Both the position numbers and the translations under genes were made by a program. The notes under the pieces are model-generated. The model did no database searches, was not told the DNA's origin, and saw only the letters and a program-made list of their open reading frames with translations. Shown here piece after piece: positions 25,632-33,760 of a stretch of DNA of 64,000 nt; the first letter of the stretch is position 1; the number at the start of each line of letters is the position of its first letter. Origin of the DNA: JAOUGY01 sp963785075 (GTDB lineage: Bacteria; Actinomycetota; Acidimicrobiia; Spongiisociales; ZC4RG35); contig CAWATW010000009.1 in NCBI GenBank assembly GCA_963785075.1, positions 62,001 through 126,000 of the forward strand, read 5' to 3'.

Positions 25632-26401
25632 CGTTCGACCCGACGGCCCGGACCGGACACGACGTGCTCGAGTTCGGCGGCCCAACCCGGAGTGGCACCC
25701 CCGGCGCTGTCGACGACGACGACGGGCACCCCCTCTGTCCGGAGGGCCCGGCACGTCAGCCGAATCGCCTCGTGAGCGTTCGACACGTACGCACGCACGT
25801 CACCCTCTTCGGACCAACCCCATTGGTGGCGACCTCCGCGTTCGATGGCACGCTCGGCGCAGATCTCGGGCGGCGCCTCCACGATCACGACCACGTCCGG
25901 ATGGGGCACGTCGGCGACATATCTCGAGATCGTGTCGCGGTCGGCACGCTCGAACGGTGACGTGAACAGTTGGACTGTGCGGTGCACGACTCCCTCGTCC
26001 ACGACCACGACCCGGTCCTCCTCGATCCTCGGGCTCAGGAACTGCGCGGCGCCGATCGCCCGAACCAGCCAGTGCAACACTCTCCGGTCGCGGGCATGGG
26101 CTTCCGCCGGTCTCCGCCGCTGCGTGACCCAGAGCAAGCGGAGCAACCGGGGCCGCGCCGCCAACGCTGCAAGACCGAACGTCAATCGGCACAACAGAAA
26201 GAGCCGCCATTCGATTGCTCGTCTGATCCCGCCAGGTGGGAGTGGTCGGAGCAGACGCCCGACCAGGGTCGACCGCACCACAGGTCGGACCGCGTCCTCG
26301 GCCATCACCGCGTCCATGTCGAACGATCGAAGGGTCGAGAGAATCTGGGGACCGAGTGTGGTCTTTCCGGCTCCCGGCGCTCCCGCCAGTTCGAGAATCA
26401 T
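25628..26401 (-). CDS. P-loop kinase/ATPase in EPS operon
   Basis: 257 residues. The Walker A motif is at the very N-terminus (ILELAGAPGAGKTTLGPQIL), followed by a long helical middle and DRVVVVDEGVVHRTVQLFTS, a Walker B-like strand, then VVVIVEAPPEICAERAIERG, which resembles the LID/Arg region of thymidylate- and nucleoside-kinase-like proteins. It therefore looks like a small-molecule or nucleotide kinase rather than a motor ATPase. The ATG at 26401 follows the sulfotransferase gene by 27 bases. Function in the cluster is unknown; a role in activated-precursor supply is possible. Confidence 0.7.
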   Translation of the reverse strand: MILELAGAPGAGKTTLGPQILSTLRSFDMDAVMAEDAVRPVVRSTLVGRLLRPLPPGGIRRAIEWRLFLLCRLTFGLAALAARPRLLRLLWVTQRRRPAEAHARDRRVLHWLVRAIGAAQFLSPRIEEDRVVVVDEGVVHRTVQLFTSPFERADRDTISRYVADVPHPDVVVIVEAPPEICAERAIERGGRHQWGWSEEGDVRAYVSNAHEAIRLTCRALRTEGVPVVVVDSAGGATPGWAAELEHVVSGPGRRVER

Positions 26402-26428
26402 CGGCGGCTCACCCGGCAGGCCACGGCA

Positions 26429-27361
26429 TCAACCGACATGGGCGTACCTCGCCAGGAAGGAATACCGTTCAGTGAGCGCTCCGATCCGCTCCACATCGCG
26501 CTGCGTCCACTCGACCTTCGACGACTCCGGTGGCCTGCTTGGATCGACGATCGAGACACACCCCGAGAGGTAGTCCGCCGGCGCATCGACCTCCAGGTAC
26601 CGACAGAGCCTCTCCAAGACGTGGGCCGGATCCGCCACCACGTCCTCGTAATGCAGCGTCTCTATCGTCAGATCTGCTCGAGCTCGCAGCTGCGACAACC
26701 GGTCGCACTGGTCGAAGTAGTCGGTGATCGCACTGTCCTTCGACCGACCGCTCCGCAGCACCATGGCGCTGATGGGATCGATGGGGTTCCTGACAACGTG
26801 GATGAACCGCAGCGGAACGTCCCCGAGCATCGCCTGGAGTCTGCCGAGAGCGTTCGGCTCGTCGACGAGGCGCCGTGTGGTTGGCCCCGCCCGGCTGTCA
26901 CCGATCACACGAACCGTTTCATGCCGCCCCTGCCAGAGGCCGGGTACGGCGAGCGAATACGGCTCGATGCGGCGCGCGGTCACTCTCCCCTTCGCCGCCT
27001 CGCGCCGGGCGTTTCGGACCAGCACGTCGAAGAGCTGGTGACGTCTGTAGCCCGCCTCGGAGAATCGAATCACGTCGGTCTCGTCTGCGACCACGACATC
27101 CCGATGCGCATCGAGCAACGCGCCAACCAGGCTGCCACCGCTCTTGGTGTGGCCGATGAACAGGAGGAACCGGGCCACATCCTCGAAGCGCTTGGGGTCG
27201 CGAAGTCGAGCAAGATCGGCGCGTATCGATCGACGCCGGAGATCCAGCCATTCATGGGAGCCGCTGTCGAAGACGCGCGCTCCGACCGATGAACCCGCCA
27301 GTCTTCGCCACGCACGAGAGTCGAACGCTCCGACGCGCCAGCTGCGCCGGGGACCAGTCAT
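26429..27361 (-). CDS. Sulfotransferase-family protein
   Basis: A 310-residue sulfotransferase, more distant from the other four in the window. The 5' loop appears as FLLFIGHTKSGGSLVGALLD and the 3' segment as LRFIHVVRNPIDPISAMVLR, with IETLHYEDVVADPAHVLERL following as in the PAPS family. The start is ATG 27361, overlapping the polymerase stop (ATGA); a much longer open frame exists upstream but is antisense-like and shadows the polymerase gene. It probably sulfates the polysaccharide at a second position. Confidence 0.78.
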   Translation of the reverse strand: MTGPRRSWRVGAFDSRAWRRLAGSSVGARVFDSGSHEWLDLRRRSIRADLARLRDPKRFEDVARFLLFIGHTKSGGSLVGALLDAHRDVVVADETDVIRFSEAGYRRHQLFDVLVRNARREAAKGRVTARRIEPYSLAVPGLWQGRHETVRVIGDSRAGPTTRRLVDEPNALGRLQAMLGDVPLRFIHVVRNPIDPISAMVLRSGRSKDSAITDYFDQCDRLSQLRARADLTIETLHYEDVVADPAHVLERLCRYLEVDAPADYLSGCVSIVDPSRPPESSKVEWTQRDVERIGALTERYSFLARYAHVG

Positions 27362-28872
27362 CTGACCCGACCTTCGACGCGCTGGATCAAGCCTTCCAGA
27401 GGTATGCGGGCGATCTCGTCCTGGAGAGAACGTGGCTTCGGTTCCTCGACGGCGAGATCGGAGACAGATGCCAGCAGGGCCAGCGTCACCCACCAGAGGC
27501 CGAGTCCGTAGACGATCCGCATGTTCGCGAAGTTGTTCACCGTGAAGTGGACGCCGAGCAACAGAGCCAGCACACCCATCAACTTCTGGGATACGAATCC
27601 CGAGGCGGGCAGCCTGCGACGGCGGAGGAAGGCGCCGGCGCCGATCACAACGGCAGGTCCCAGATACAGCACGATCCCGATCGTCCCCTGCTCGGCCATG
27701 ATCGTGAGGTAGAGGTTGTGGGAAGCGTGGTCCTTCTCGGGAACGAATACCCCCTCGATCGAAGTCTGGAATTGCCGGTCGTAGAGGTCGAAGTTGCTGT
27801 AGCCCCAGCCGGTCAGCGGTTTCGCCTCGAACATCTGGAGGGATGCGTAGACCACCGGGAGCCGGCTGAGCGCCGACTCGGCCGACTGATCGGAGAGAAA
27901 GCGGTTCCGGGCCTGTTCCACCTGGGTGGCGAACAGACCGGATGCGAGCGCCAGCACGAGCACCGGAATCGCCACGGCGCCGATGCGCAAGAGCGGGCGC
28001 GGGTACATGGCAAACAGCCCCAACAACAAGACGACTCCAGCGAGCCAGTTTGCACGCCCGAAGGTGAAGAACGCCATCCCTAGCGACCCGAGGAAACCGG
28101 TCAACGCGAGGAGGCGCCGCCCCCGTGACATCGGAATCGTGAGCGCCGCGTGCAGCAGGAGCGCGCCACACGTCAGCACCGTCACACCGAACACGTTGGG
28201 GTGGCCGAGTGACCCGATGGTTCGCTGTCCCTCCCGCCCGAGCCAGGCGTTCGGCAACGCGCCTGGCGCGAACCAGGACACCAAGCCGATGAAGCTCTGG
28301 ATGGCGACGATCACCCACAACACGGGGAGCAATCGCTTGAGATCGTCCTCCCTGATCCGCGCGAGGCGGATCACCATGTACAGCCCGACCGGAGCGATGA
28401 CCCGATCGAAGAGGTGATAGAACGTGGCCTCCGGAGTGGGGGACAGATAGAGCACCGACAGCAGTGAGGCGACGATGTAGGCACCGATCATGAGCTCCGC
28501 CGAACCCAGCTTCGGGAGCTTCTTGCGGGTCCCGAGCATCGACCCGACGATCATGACGACCACCACGCCGAGCGGCATGGCGCGGTGGATCACCCAATAC
28601 ACCTTGCGCTCCAGGCCTCCCTCGCCCTCGACGATGAACTGGGCGATCGCCAGCCACAGCAGCACCGCTCCGAAGGGGTAGCGATTGAAGAGCACGAAAC
28701 CGGGGATGATCGCCAGCAATGCGAGGGCGATCGGCGCCTGGTCTCTTGTGACCAGGAATGCCATACCGACGGCCGATATCACTGCTATCGCCGCCAGGAG
28801 CGCCAACCCGGCGACCCTGCGCAGCACGTCCTCGATGGGTGGACGACCGCCGACGTGGAACGCGCGGCTCAC
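27358..28872 (-). CDS. O-antigen ligase/polymerase (Wzy-like) membrane protein
   Basis: A 504-residue integral membrane protein with about a dozen hydrophobic segments. The O-antigen ligase/Wzy_C region is seen around GRANWLAGVVLLLGLFAMYP, and the large extracytoplasmic loop carries LTGWGYSNFDLYDRQF...EKDHASHNLYLTIMAEQG, whose H-x-x-Y-L pattern is conserved in the family. It either polymerises exported repeat units (Wzy) or ligates them to a carrier; with Wzx and Wzz beside it, polymerase is the better guess. The GTG at 28872 overlaps the flippase stop (GTGA). Confidence 0.85.
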   Translation of the reverse strand: MSRAFHVGGRPPIEDVLRRVAGLALLAAIAVISAVGMAFLVTRDQAPIALALLAIIPGFVLFNRYPFGAVLLWLAIAQFIVEGEGGLERKVYWVIHRAMPLGVVVVMIVGSMLGTRKKLPKLGSAELMIGAYIVASLLSVLYLSPTPEATFYHLFDRVIAPVGLYMVIRLARIREDDLKRLLPVLWVIVAIQSFIGLVSWFAPGALPNAWLGREGQRTIGSLGHPNVFGVTVLTCGALLLHAALTIPMSRGRRLLALTGFLGSLGMAFFTFGRANWLAGVVLLLGLFAMYPRPLLRIGAVAIPVLVLALASGLFATQVEQARNRFLSDQSAESALSRLPVVYASLQMFEAKPLTGWGYSNFDLYDRQFQTSIEGVFVPEKDHASHNLYLTIMAEQGTIGIVLYLGPAVVIGAGAFLRRRRLPASGFVSQKLMGVLALLLGVHFTVNNFANMRIVYGLGLWWVTLALLASVSDLAVEEPKPRSLQDEIARIPLEGLIQRVEGRVR

Positions 28873-30449
28873 AGGTGCCGACCTCTCTTCTTCCCGCCCC
28901 TGACGGCACCGAGGGTCTTGTCGAGGACCTTCGAGACCACCACACGGTCTTCCGGTGCGATACCCAACAGGATCAGCGCCCCTGCGTACAGTGCGACGAT
29001 CATTGCCATCTGCGTGGCCGCCACGATCACCGAGTCCGGCGCCCACGAATTCCGCAACGCGAAGCCAAGCCCGATTGCAAGCGCTCCTGCAAAGGCCGGC
29101 TTCAGCTGAGACCAGTGGTAGGGGTGGACACGATCGAGGATGGCAACTTCTACGACGCGCAAGATGTTGATGAAGGCCGTTGAGATGAGGGAGGCTGCAG
29201 CGGCACCGATCAGCCCATACCTCGGAATCAGCCAGAAGTCGGTGCCGATGACGACGCCGAACCACACGATCGAGTTCGCCATCTTCACGCGTGTGTGCCC
29301 GGCCATGTCGATGATGGACCCGCAGATCCCGGTGGCCGAATTCACGAGCTCGGCGGCGGCGAGAAGCACGAGTGCCGTGGCGCCCGCGGCGAACGTGGAG
29401 CCGAATATCGACAGCAGCTCCTCGGAATACAGGGTCATGACTGCGAAGAACGGCAGGTTGAACGACACCATCCACCGGGTGGCGGTGACGTACATGTGCT
29501 GGAGGCCGTCCCGGTCACCGGCAGCATGGAGCTGCGCCAGCACCGGCTTGACCGACGTCACGATCGAGCGATAGACGACATGACCGATCATGTTCACGCG
29601 CGACGCGATCGTGAATATGCCGACGTCTGCGATCGTGCCCAACGCCCCGAGAATCACGGTCTCGAGGTTCTTCCGGAACTGCACGAGAGTACCCGACAGC
29701 CACAATGGCAGCGCAAACCGGAACAGGGGCCGGTATTCGCGGCGGCCGCTGCGCCACCGCAACTCCGAATACCGGACCTCGGACCGAAGCAGGCGCATGA
29801 GGGTCAGGGTGGCGGCGATGTCGGATATGCCGAAGATCACGACGGCCGTCACCGGCCCGAACCCCGAGAACGACAAGGCGACCACGAGAACCATCCGAAC
29901 GACGGACTGAACGACGTTTTCCGCGAACGCCGAGTAGTCCATGCGCTTGAAGCCCCGCGCCGCTCCAGCGAGCACATTGCTCAGAGTGAGGAATGGGATG
30001 ACGAGCGCCACGATCTGAAGCATCGGGGCGATCGCCGGCTCGTCGAACAAGCCGATCGCCACCGGATCCGCCGCCAGGTAGAGGATGGCTCCCATGACGA
30101 TGCCACCGATCGTTCCTACCACCGCACCGACCTGGAGCGTTCCGACTATGCCCTTGCGGTCACCCTGTGACGATTGGATTGCCACGTATCGAACCATGGC
30201 GTCGTCCAATCCCAGCGCCCCGATACCCGAGAACAAGGCTGCGGCGCTGGTCGCCAGGTTGTAGGAGCCATACCCTTCGGCCGCGAGGATCCTCGCCAAG
30301 AAGTAGGCGATGACGAACCGGCTGACGAACTCGAACATGCTGCCGCCGGCCAGCACCCCTGTGCCCTTGGCGGTCTCCAGGACGTTGCGGTTCTTGGTTG
30401 CGGCGTCGTCAGCCGGCGCCTGACTGATGCGGGAAGGCTGCGTCTTCAC
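28869..30449 (-). CDS. Polysaccharide flippase (Wzx/MATE-like)
   Basis: A 526-residue member of the polysaccharide-transport family (MOP superfamily), with about 14 transmembrane helices; it flips the undecaprenyl-linked repeat unit to the outer face. Typical segments are VLAGGSMFEFVSRFVIAYFL (helix 1), YLAADPVAIGLFDEPAIAPM, FAENVVQSVVRMVLVVALSF and LLSIFGSTFAAGATALVLLA. The GTG at 30449 has GGGAG upstream. The Wzz-like gene ends 51 bases earlier, the largest gap inside this operon, so an internal signal could lie there. Confidence 0.88.
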   Translation of the reverse strand: MKTQPSRISQAPADDAATKNRNVLETAKGTGVLAGGSMFEFVSRFVIAYFLARILAAEGYGSYNLATSAAALFSGIGALGLDDAMVRYVAIQSSQGDRKGIVGTLQVGAVVGTIGGIVMGAILYLAADPVAIGLFDEPAIAPMLQIVALVIPFLTLSNVLAGAARGFKRMDYSAFAENVVQSVVRMVLVVALSFSGFGPVTAVVIFGISDIAATLTLMRLLRSEVRYSELRWRSGRREYRPLFRFALPLWLSGTLVQFRKNLETVILGALGTIADVGIFTIASRVNMIGHVVYRSIVTSVKPVLAQLHAAGDRDGLQHMYVTATRWMVSFNLPFFAVMTLYSEELLSIFGSTFAAGATALVLLAAAELVNSATGICGSIIDMAGHTRVKMANSIVWFGVVIGTDFWLIPRYGLIGAAAASLISTAFINILRVVEVAILDRVHPYHWSQLKPAFAGALAIGLGFALRNSWAPDSVIVAATQMAMIVALYAGALILLGIAPEDRVVVSKVLDKTLGAVRGGKKRGRHL

Positions 30450-30500
30450 GACATGACTCCCGCCTCCAACAGGCGTTCCCTCGGGATGGAAGCCACGGGG

Positions 30501-31520
30501 TCAGATAGCTCGGATCGAAGCGGGCAGTTCGTCGCCGCCGTACTCGCACACTCCGACGGAGACGTCGAATCGGGCGTCGACCGGTGGCACCCCGTCGGTA
30601 TCCGGCCACGTGGCGACCGCCCAGTCGGCGAGCACCTTCTCTGCATCGTCCTCGGCCATGCCGGCCATGATCAGAGCGAACGTGCCATCACCCACGTGTG
30701 CGAGCACGTCCTCTGGCCGGACCAACGGCTCCAGGGCCTCTACGACCTCACCCGGCTCGACGGGGTTGGCGCCTGGTGCGAGCGCGCCACGCGTCGTTTG
30801 GATCATGGCGAGCGTGAAGCGCTGGCCGGTGTGTCGAGCGCGACTCATCTCCTGATCGAACCGACGGCGGAAATAGACCTCGTTGTATGCGCCGGTCTCG
30901 GGATCGAGGACCTCGAGACTGACGACTTCAGGTGTCGGCTCGGAGAAGTACTCGACACCGAAGGTCAACACGGCACCGAGCATGATCCCGACGATGCCTC
31001 CGAGGACGTTCGTCATGGCTTTGTTGGGACCGGCCGGTTCGCCGGCCATCTCCGGCTCGTCGAGTGGAGCGAGGGCGTACACATCGTTGAGATCGTCGAT
31101 GTAGGCGACGGTCTCGTCGGCCACCGCGCCGGCGTAGTCACTCACGACCTCTGCATCCCGGCCGGAAACCGTGATCCTGAGAATGTTGGTCCCGGCCACG
31201 ACATCGGTCTGCACCGACAGCGCGTTGCCGCGGGTGCGGTCCGAGCCGATGACCGCCTTCGCCCGGTCCTGGATGATCTCACTACGAGCTATTCCGGCAA
31301 ACGTCGAGTTGATCTCGGCACCCCTGATCAACGTGTCCGTCGCCTTTACGACATCGGCGCCCTCCAGCAGCCGCGGGCGAACGACGAACGTGGCCTCGGA
31401 TTGGTAGATCCAGGGCTGCTGTGCCGTGTAGACGAAGGTGAACAAGAGGGTCACACCGGCAGCGATGGCGGCGAACCACCATCGCTTCTTCACGATCTGC
31501 AGATAGTGCTTCAGCTCCAC
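30501..31520 (-). CDS. Wzz-type chain-length regulator fused to degenerate GGDEF domain
   Basis: 339 residues. The first ~195 are a Wzz/PCP domain: TM1 at about 14-33 (WWFAAIAAGVTLLFTFVYTA), a periplasmic region with RPRLLEGADVVKATDTLIRG, and TM2 at about 168-191. The cytoplasmic part (205-339) follows the GGDEF fold: LDPETGAYNEVYFRRRFDQE matches DxLTGLxNRxxFxxxLxxE, EMSRARHTGQRFTLAMI the next helix-strand, DVLAHVGDGTFALIM the signature hairpin, and DVSVGV the later strand. The signature reads GDGTF instead of GGDEF, and the metal- and GTP-binding Asp residues are missing, so it cannot make c-di-GMP; a sensing or scaffold role is possible. The usual tyrosine-kinase partner is absent. It overlaps the aminotransferase by 10 bases. 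Confidence 0.82.
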   Translation of the reverse strand: MELKHYLQIVKKRWWFAAIAAGVTLLFTFVYTAQQPWIYQSEATFVVRPRLLEGADVVKATDTLIRGAEINSTFAGIARSEIIQDRAKAVIGSDRTRGNALSVQTDVVAGTNILRITVSGRDAEVVSDYAGAVADETVAYIDDLNDVYALAPLDEPEMAGEPAGPNKAMTNVLGGIVGIMLGAVLTFGVEYFSEPTPEVVSLEVLDPETGAYNEVYFRRRFDQEMSRARHTGQRFTLAMIQTTRGALAPGANPVEPGEVVEALEPLVRPEDVLAHVGDGTFALIMAGMAEDDAEKVLADWAVATWPDTDGVPPVDARFDVSVGVCEYGGDELPASIRAI

Positions 31521-32665
31521 GTCATCGCTCCTCGAAGAAAGGCACGAACGGCCCAGATGACCCGATCCACGACCTCGCCGGGCATGTGCGGATACATCGG
31601 AAGGCTGAGGATCCGGTCAGCCTTTCGCTCGCTCACAGGGAACGCGCCTTCACCGTATCCCAAAGAACGATAGGCGGGCTGCATGTGAATCGGGATCGGA
31701 TAGTGGATACCCGTGGAGATCCCCCGCAGGGTGAGGTGTTCTTGTAGCTGTTCCCGTTCGTCGGTCTCGACCACGTAGAGGTGGTAGACCGGTGTCACTC
31801 CATCACGTTCGGACGGTGTCACCAACGGCAGCGGCGCCAGTTCCTTGTTCATGCGCCGGGCGGACTCTGCGCGGGAGGCGTTGGCGTCGTCGAGGTGCGG
31901 GAGCTTCACGTTGAGGATGGCCGCATGAATGGTGTCCAGGCGGTGGTTGAACCCTCGAATGTCGTGTCGATACTTCACGCCGCTCCCGAGATTGCGGAGA
32001 AGACGAACCCGATCGGCGATCGCCGGATCGGAGGTGACGACCATCCCACCGTCCCCGGCCGCTCCGAGGTTCTTGCTCGGATAGAAGCTGAACGCGGCGG
32101 CATCGCCCAGCGAACCCGCCCGATCACCGTGATGGAAGGCACCGTGCGCCTGGCAGGCGTCCTCCACGATCTTGATCCCGCGTGGGCGGGTGATCGCACG
32201 GATGCGATCCATGTCGGCAGGCATCCCGTAGAGATGCACCGGGACCACCACTCGAGTGGCGTCGGTGAGCGCCGATTCCAGTTCGTCCGGATCCATGTTG
32301 TTCGTGGTGGCGTCCACGTCGACGAGAACGGCTCGCGCACCCGTCGACTCGATCGCGCCCACGGTTGCGATGAAGGTGTTGGCCTGGGTGATGACTTCGT
32401 CCCCGGGACCGAGGTCGAGAGCTCGGAAGATCAGTTCGAGCGCCGAGAATCCCGAGTCGACACCGACCGCATGGTCCACACCCACGTATCGGGCGAAGGC
32501 AGACTCGAACTGGGACACCGCTTCTCCCAGGATGAAATCACCCCGCTGCAGCACCCCTGCCACGGCGGCATCGATCTCGGTCTTGTGGCGGGAGTACTCG
32601 GACTGGAGATCGACGAACGGAACCTTTTCACCGAACCCGGGCACTGGGTCAGCGGCAGCGGACAT
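31511..32665 (-). CDS. DegT/DnrJ/EryC1/StrS aminotransferase
   Basis: A 384-residue PLP enzyme that aminates a keto-sugar nucleotide. The active-site Lys is in AAAFSFYPSKNLGAAGDGGM; other marks are VDSGFSALELIFRALDLGPG, VITQANTFIATVGAIESTGA, the PLP-pocket KIVEDACQAHGAFHHGD, and HYPIPIHMQPAYRSLGYGEG at the C-terminus. It resembles the 3-aminotransferase type (WbpE/WlbC/QdtB). Located directly after the Gfo/Idh oxidoreductase (9-bp gap), it fits oxidation of C3 of a UDP-sugar uronate followed by amination. The ATG has AGGGGG upstream. Confidence 0.9.
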   Translation of the reverse strand: MSAAADPVPGFGEKVPFVDLQSEYSRHKTEIDAAVAGVLQRGDFILGEAVSQFESAFARYVGVDHAVGVDSGFSALELIFRALDLGPGDEVITQANTFIATVGAIESTGARAVLVDVDATTNNMDPDELESALTDATRVVVPVHLYGMPADMDRIRAITRPRGIKIVEDACQAHGAFHHGDRAGSLGDAAAFSFYPSKNLGAAGDGGMVVTSDPAIADRVRLLRNLGSGVKYRHDIRGFNHRLDTIHAAILNVKLPHLDDANASRAESARRMNKELAPLPLVTPSERDGVTPVYHLYVVETDEREQLQEHLTLRGISTGIHYPIPIHMQPAYRSLGYGEGAFPVSERKADRILSLPMYPHMPGEVVDRVIWAVRAFLRGAMTWS

Positions 32666-32674
32666 GTTGCCCCC

Positions 32675-33760
32675 TCACAACGCTTCCCATGCGGCCGACT
32701 GTCCCTCACCGATCCCGAACTCCAACTCGGCCGTGGGCCCGTATGCGACCGGAACGGGTCCGCCGCCCGCCCGCAACGATCTCTGCGCCGCCTCGATGAT
32801 CTCGACGACGCGGACTCCGTTCTCGCCATCGGTGAGCGGACGCTCGCCGCTTTCGATGCAGTCCACGAAATGCGCCACCTCCGCTTTGAGCGGCTCCTGG
32901 CTGCGGACGAAGGGGCTGACGATGTTCCCGTAGTGGTAGGCGAACTGGAACTCACCAAAGGTGTCGGTCCGCCGCACCGCCTCCACGCTCTTGTCGTAGA
33001 CGCGGAGCTTCTCGATCGGTTCGACGTCGTCGTAGATCGTCATCTTCCGGCTTCCCACAACGGTGATCCGGCGGGTCTTGGAAGGATCGAGCCAGCTCAG
33101 CCTAGCGTGAGCCATGATCCCGCTCGGGAAGTTGAGTGTCAGGTAGACGATGTCTTCCACCCCGTGCTGAAGGCACCCGAGGCCGCGAGCAGACACCGAG
33201 TACGGGACCTCGCCGAGCAAGAACATGAGAATCGAGATGTCATGCGGGCCGAGGTCCCACACGACATTGTGAGTCGGATGGAACAACCCGAGGCCGACGC
33301 GCACCGCATCGATGTAGTGGACGTCTCCCATCTCGCCCGACTCGATCATGCTCTTCAACGCGTGGACTGCAGAGTTGTAGAGAAAGGTGTGCCCGACCAT
33401 CAGGGTCCGGCCGAGTTCGTCGGCGAGCCCAACCATGTGGCGGGCGTCGGCCGAGGAGGTTGCAAAGGGCTTCTCGACGAGCACATCGGCTCCAGAGGTC
33501 AGGGCCTCGGTCGCGAGCGCGCTGTGTGTCTCAGGGGGTGTGCTGATGACGACCCCATCCAGGCCCTCGCCGATGAGACGCCGATGATCGTCGACCACCA
33601 GAGACAGCTGAGGGTACAGGTGAGAGATGTGATCACGGCGTTCGGAGTCCAGGTCGGCGACACCGACCAGGTCGACCCGCGGGTTCTCCGCGAGGTTGCG
33701 GATCAGGTTGGGACCCCAATACCCGGCGCCGATGACGCCGATCCGAAGTCTGTCGCTCAT
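32675..33760 (-). CDS. Gfo/Idh/MocA-family NDP-sugar oxidoreductase
   Basis: A 361-residue NAD(P)-dependent oxidoreductase. The Rossmann motif is RIGVIGAGYWGPNLIRNLAE; EKPF (VLVEKPFATSSADARHMV) contains the family Lys; THNVVWDLGPHDISILMFLL has the His/Asp pair seen in WlbA/WbpB-type UDP-GlcNAcA 3-dehydrogenases. With the next gene it would form a 3-amino sugar. The ATG at 33760 overlaps the transferase stop (ATGA). The exact sugar is not known; the dehydrogenase at 20065 could provide the uronate. Confidence 0.87.
   Translation of the reverse strand: MSDRLRIGVIGAGYWGPNLIRNLAENPRVDLVGVADLDSERRDHISHLYPQLSLVVDDHRRLIGEGLDGVVISTPPETHSALATEALTSGADVLVEKPFATSSADARHMVGLADELGRTLMVGHTFLYNSAVHALKSMIESGEMGDVHYIDAVRVGLGLFHPTHNVVWDLGPHDISILMFLLGEVPYSVSARGLGCLQHGVEDIVYLTLNFPSGIMAHARLSWLDPSKTRRITVVGSRKMTIYDDVEPIEKLRVYDKSVEAVRRTDTFGEFQFAYHYGNIVSPFVRSQEPLKAEVAHFVDCIESGERPLTDGENGVRVVEIIEAAQRSLRAGGGPVPVAYGPTAELEFGIGEGQSAAWEAL

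Noticed and set aside
26429..28945. An 838-codon minus-strand frame covering the sulfotransferase and part of the polymerase gene
   Set aside because: Only the part after ATG 27361 has sulfotransferase motifs. The upstream part is an out-of-frame reading of the polymerase gene and is full of Arg/Gly.
31436..31520. The chain-length protein contains a literal GGDEL, which could be read as the GGDEF signature
   Set aside because: It lies in the last 12 residues (coding bases near 30501-30540), after the DVSVGV strand. The signature hairpin of the fold is at residues 276-281 (VGDGTF), so GGDEL is coincidental.
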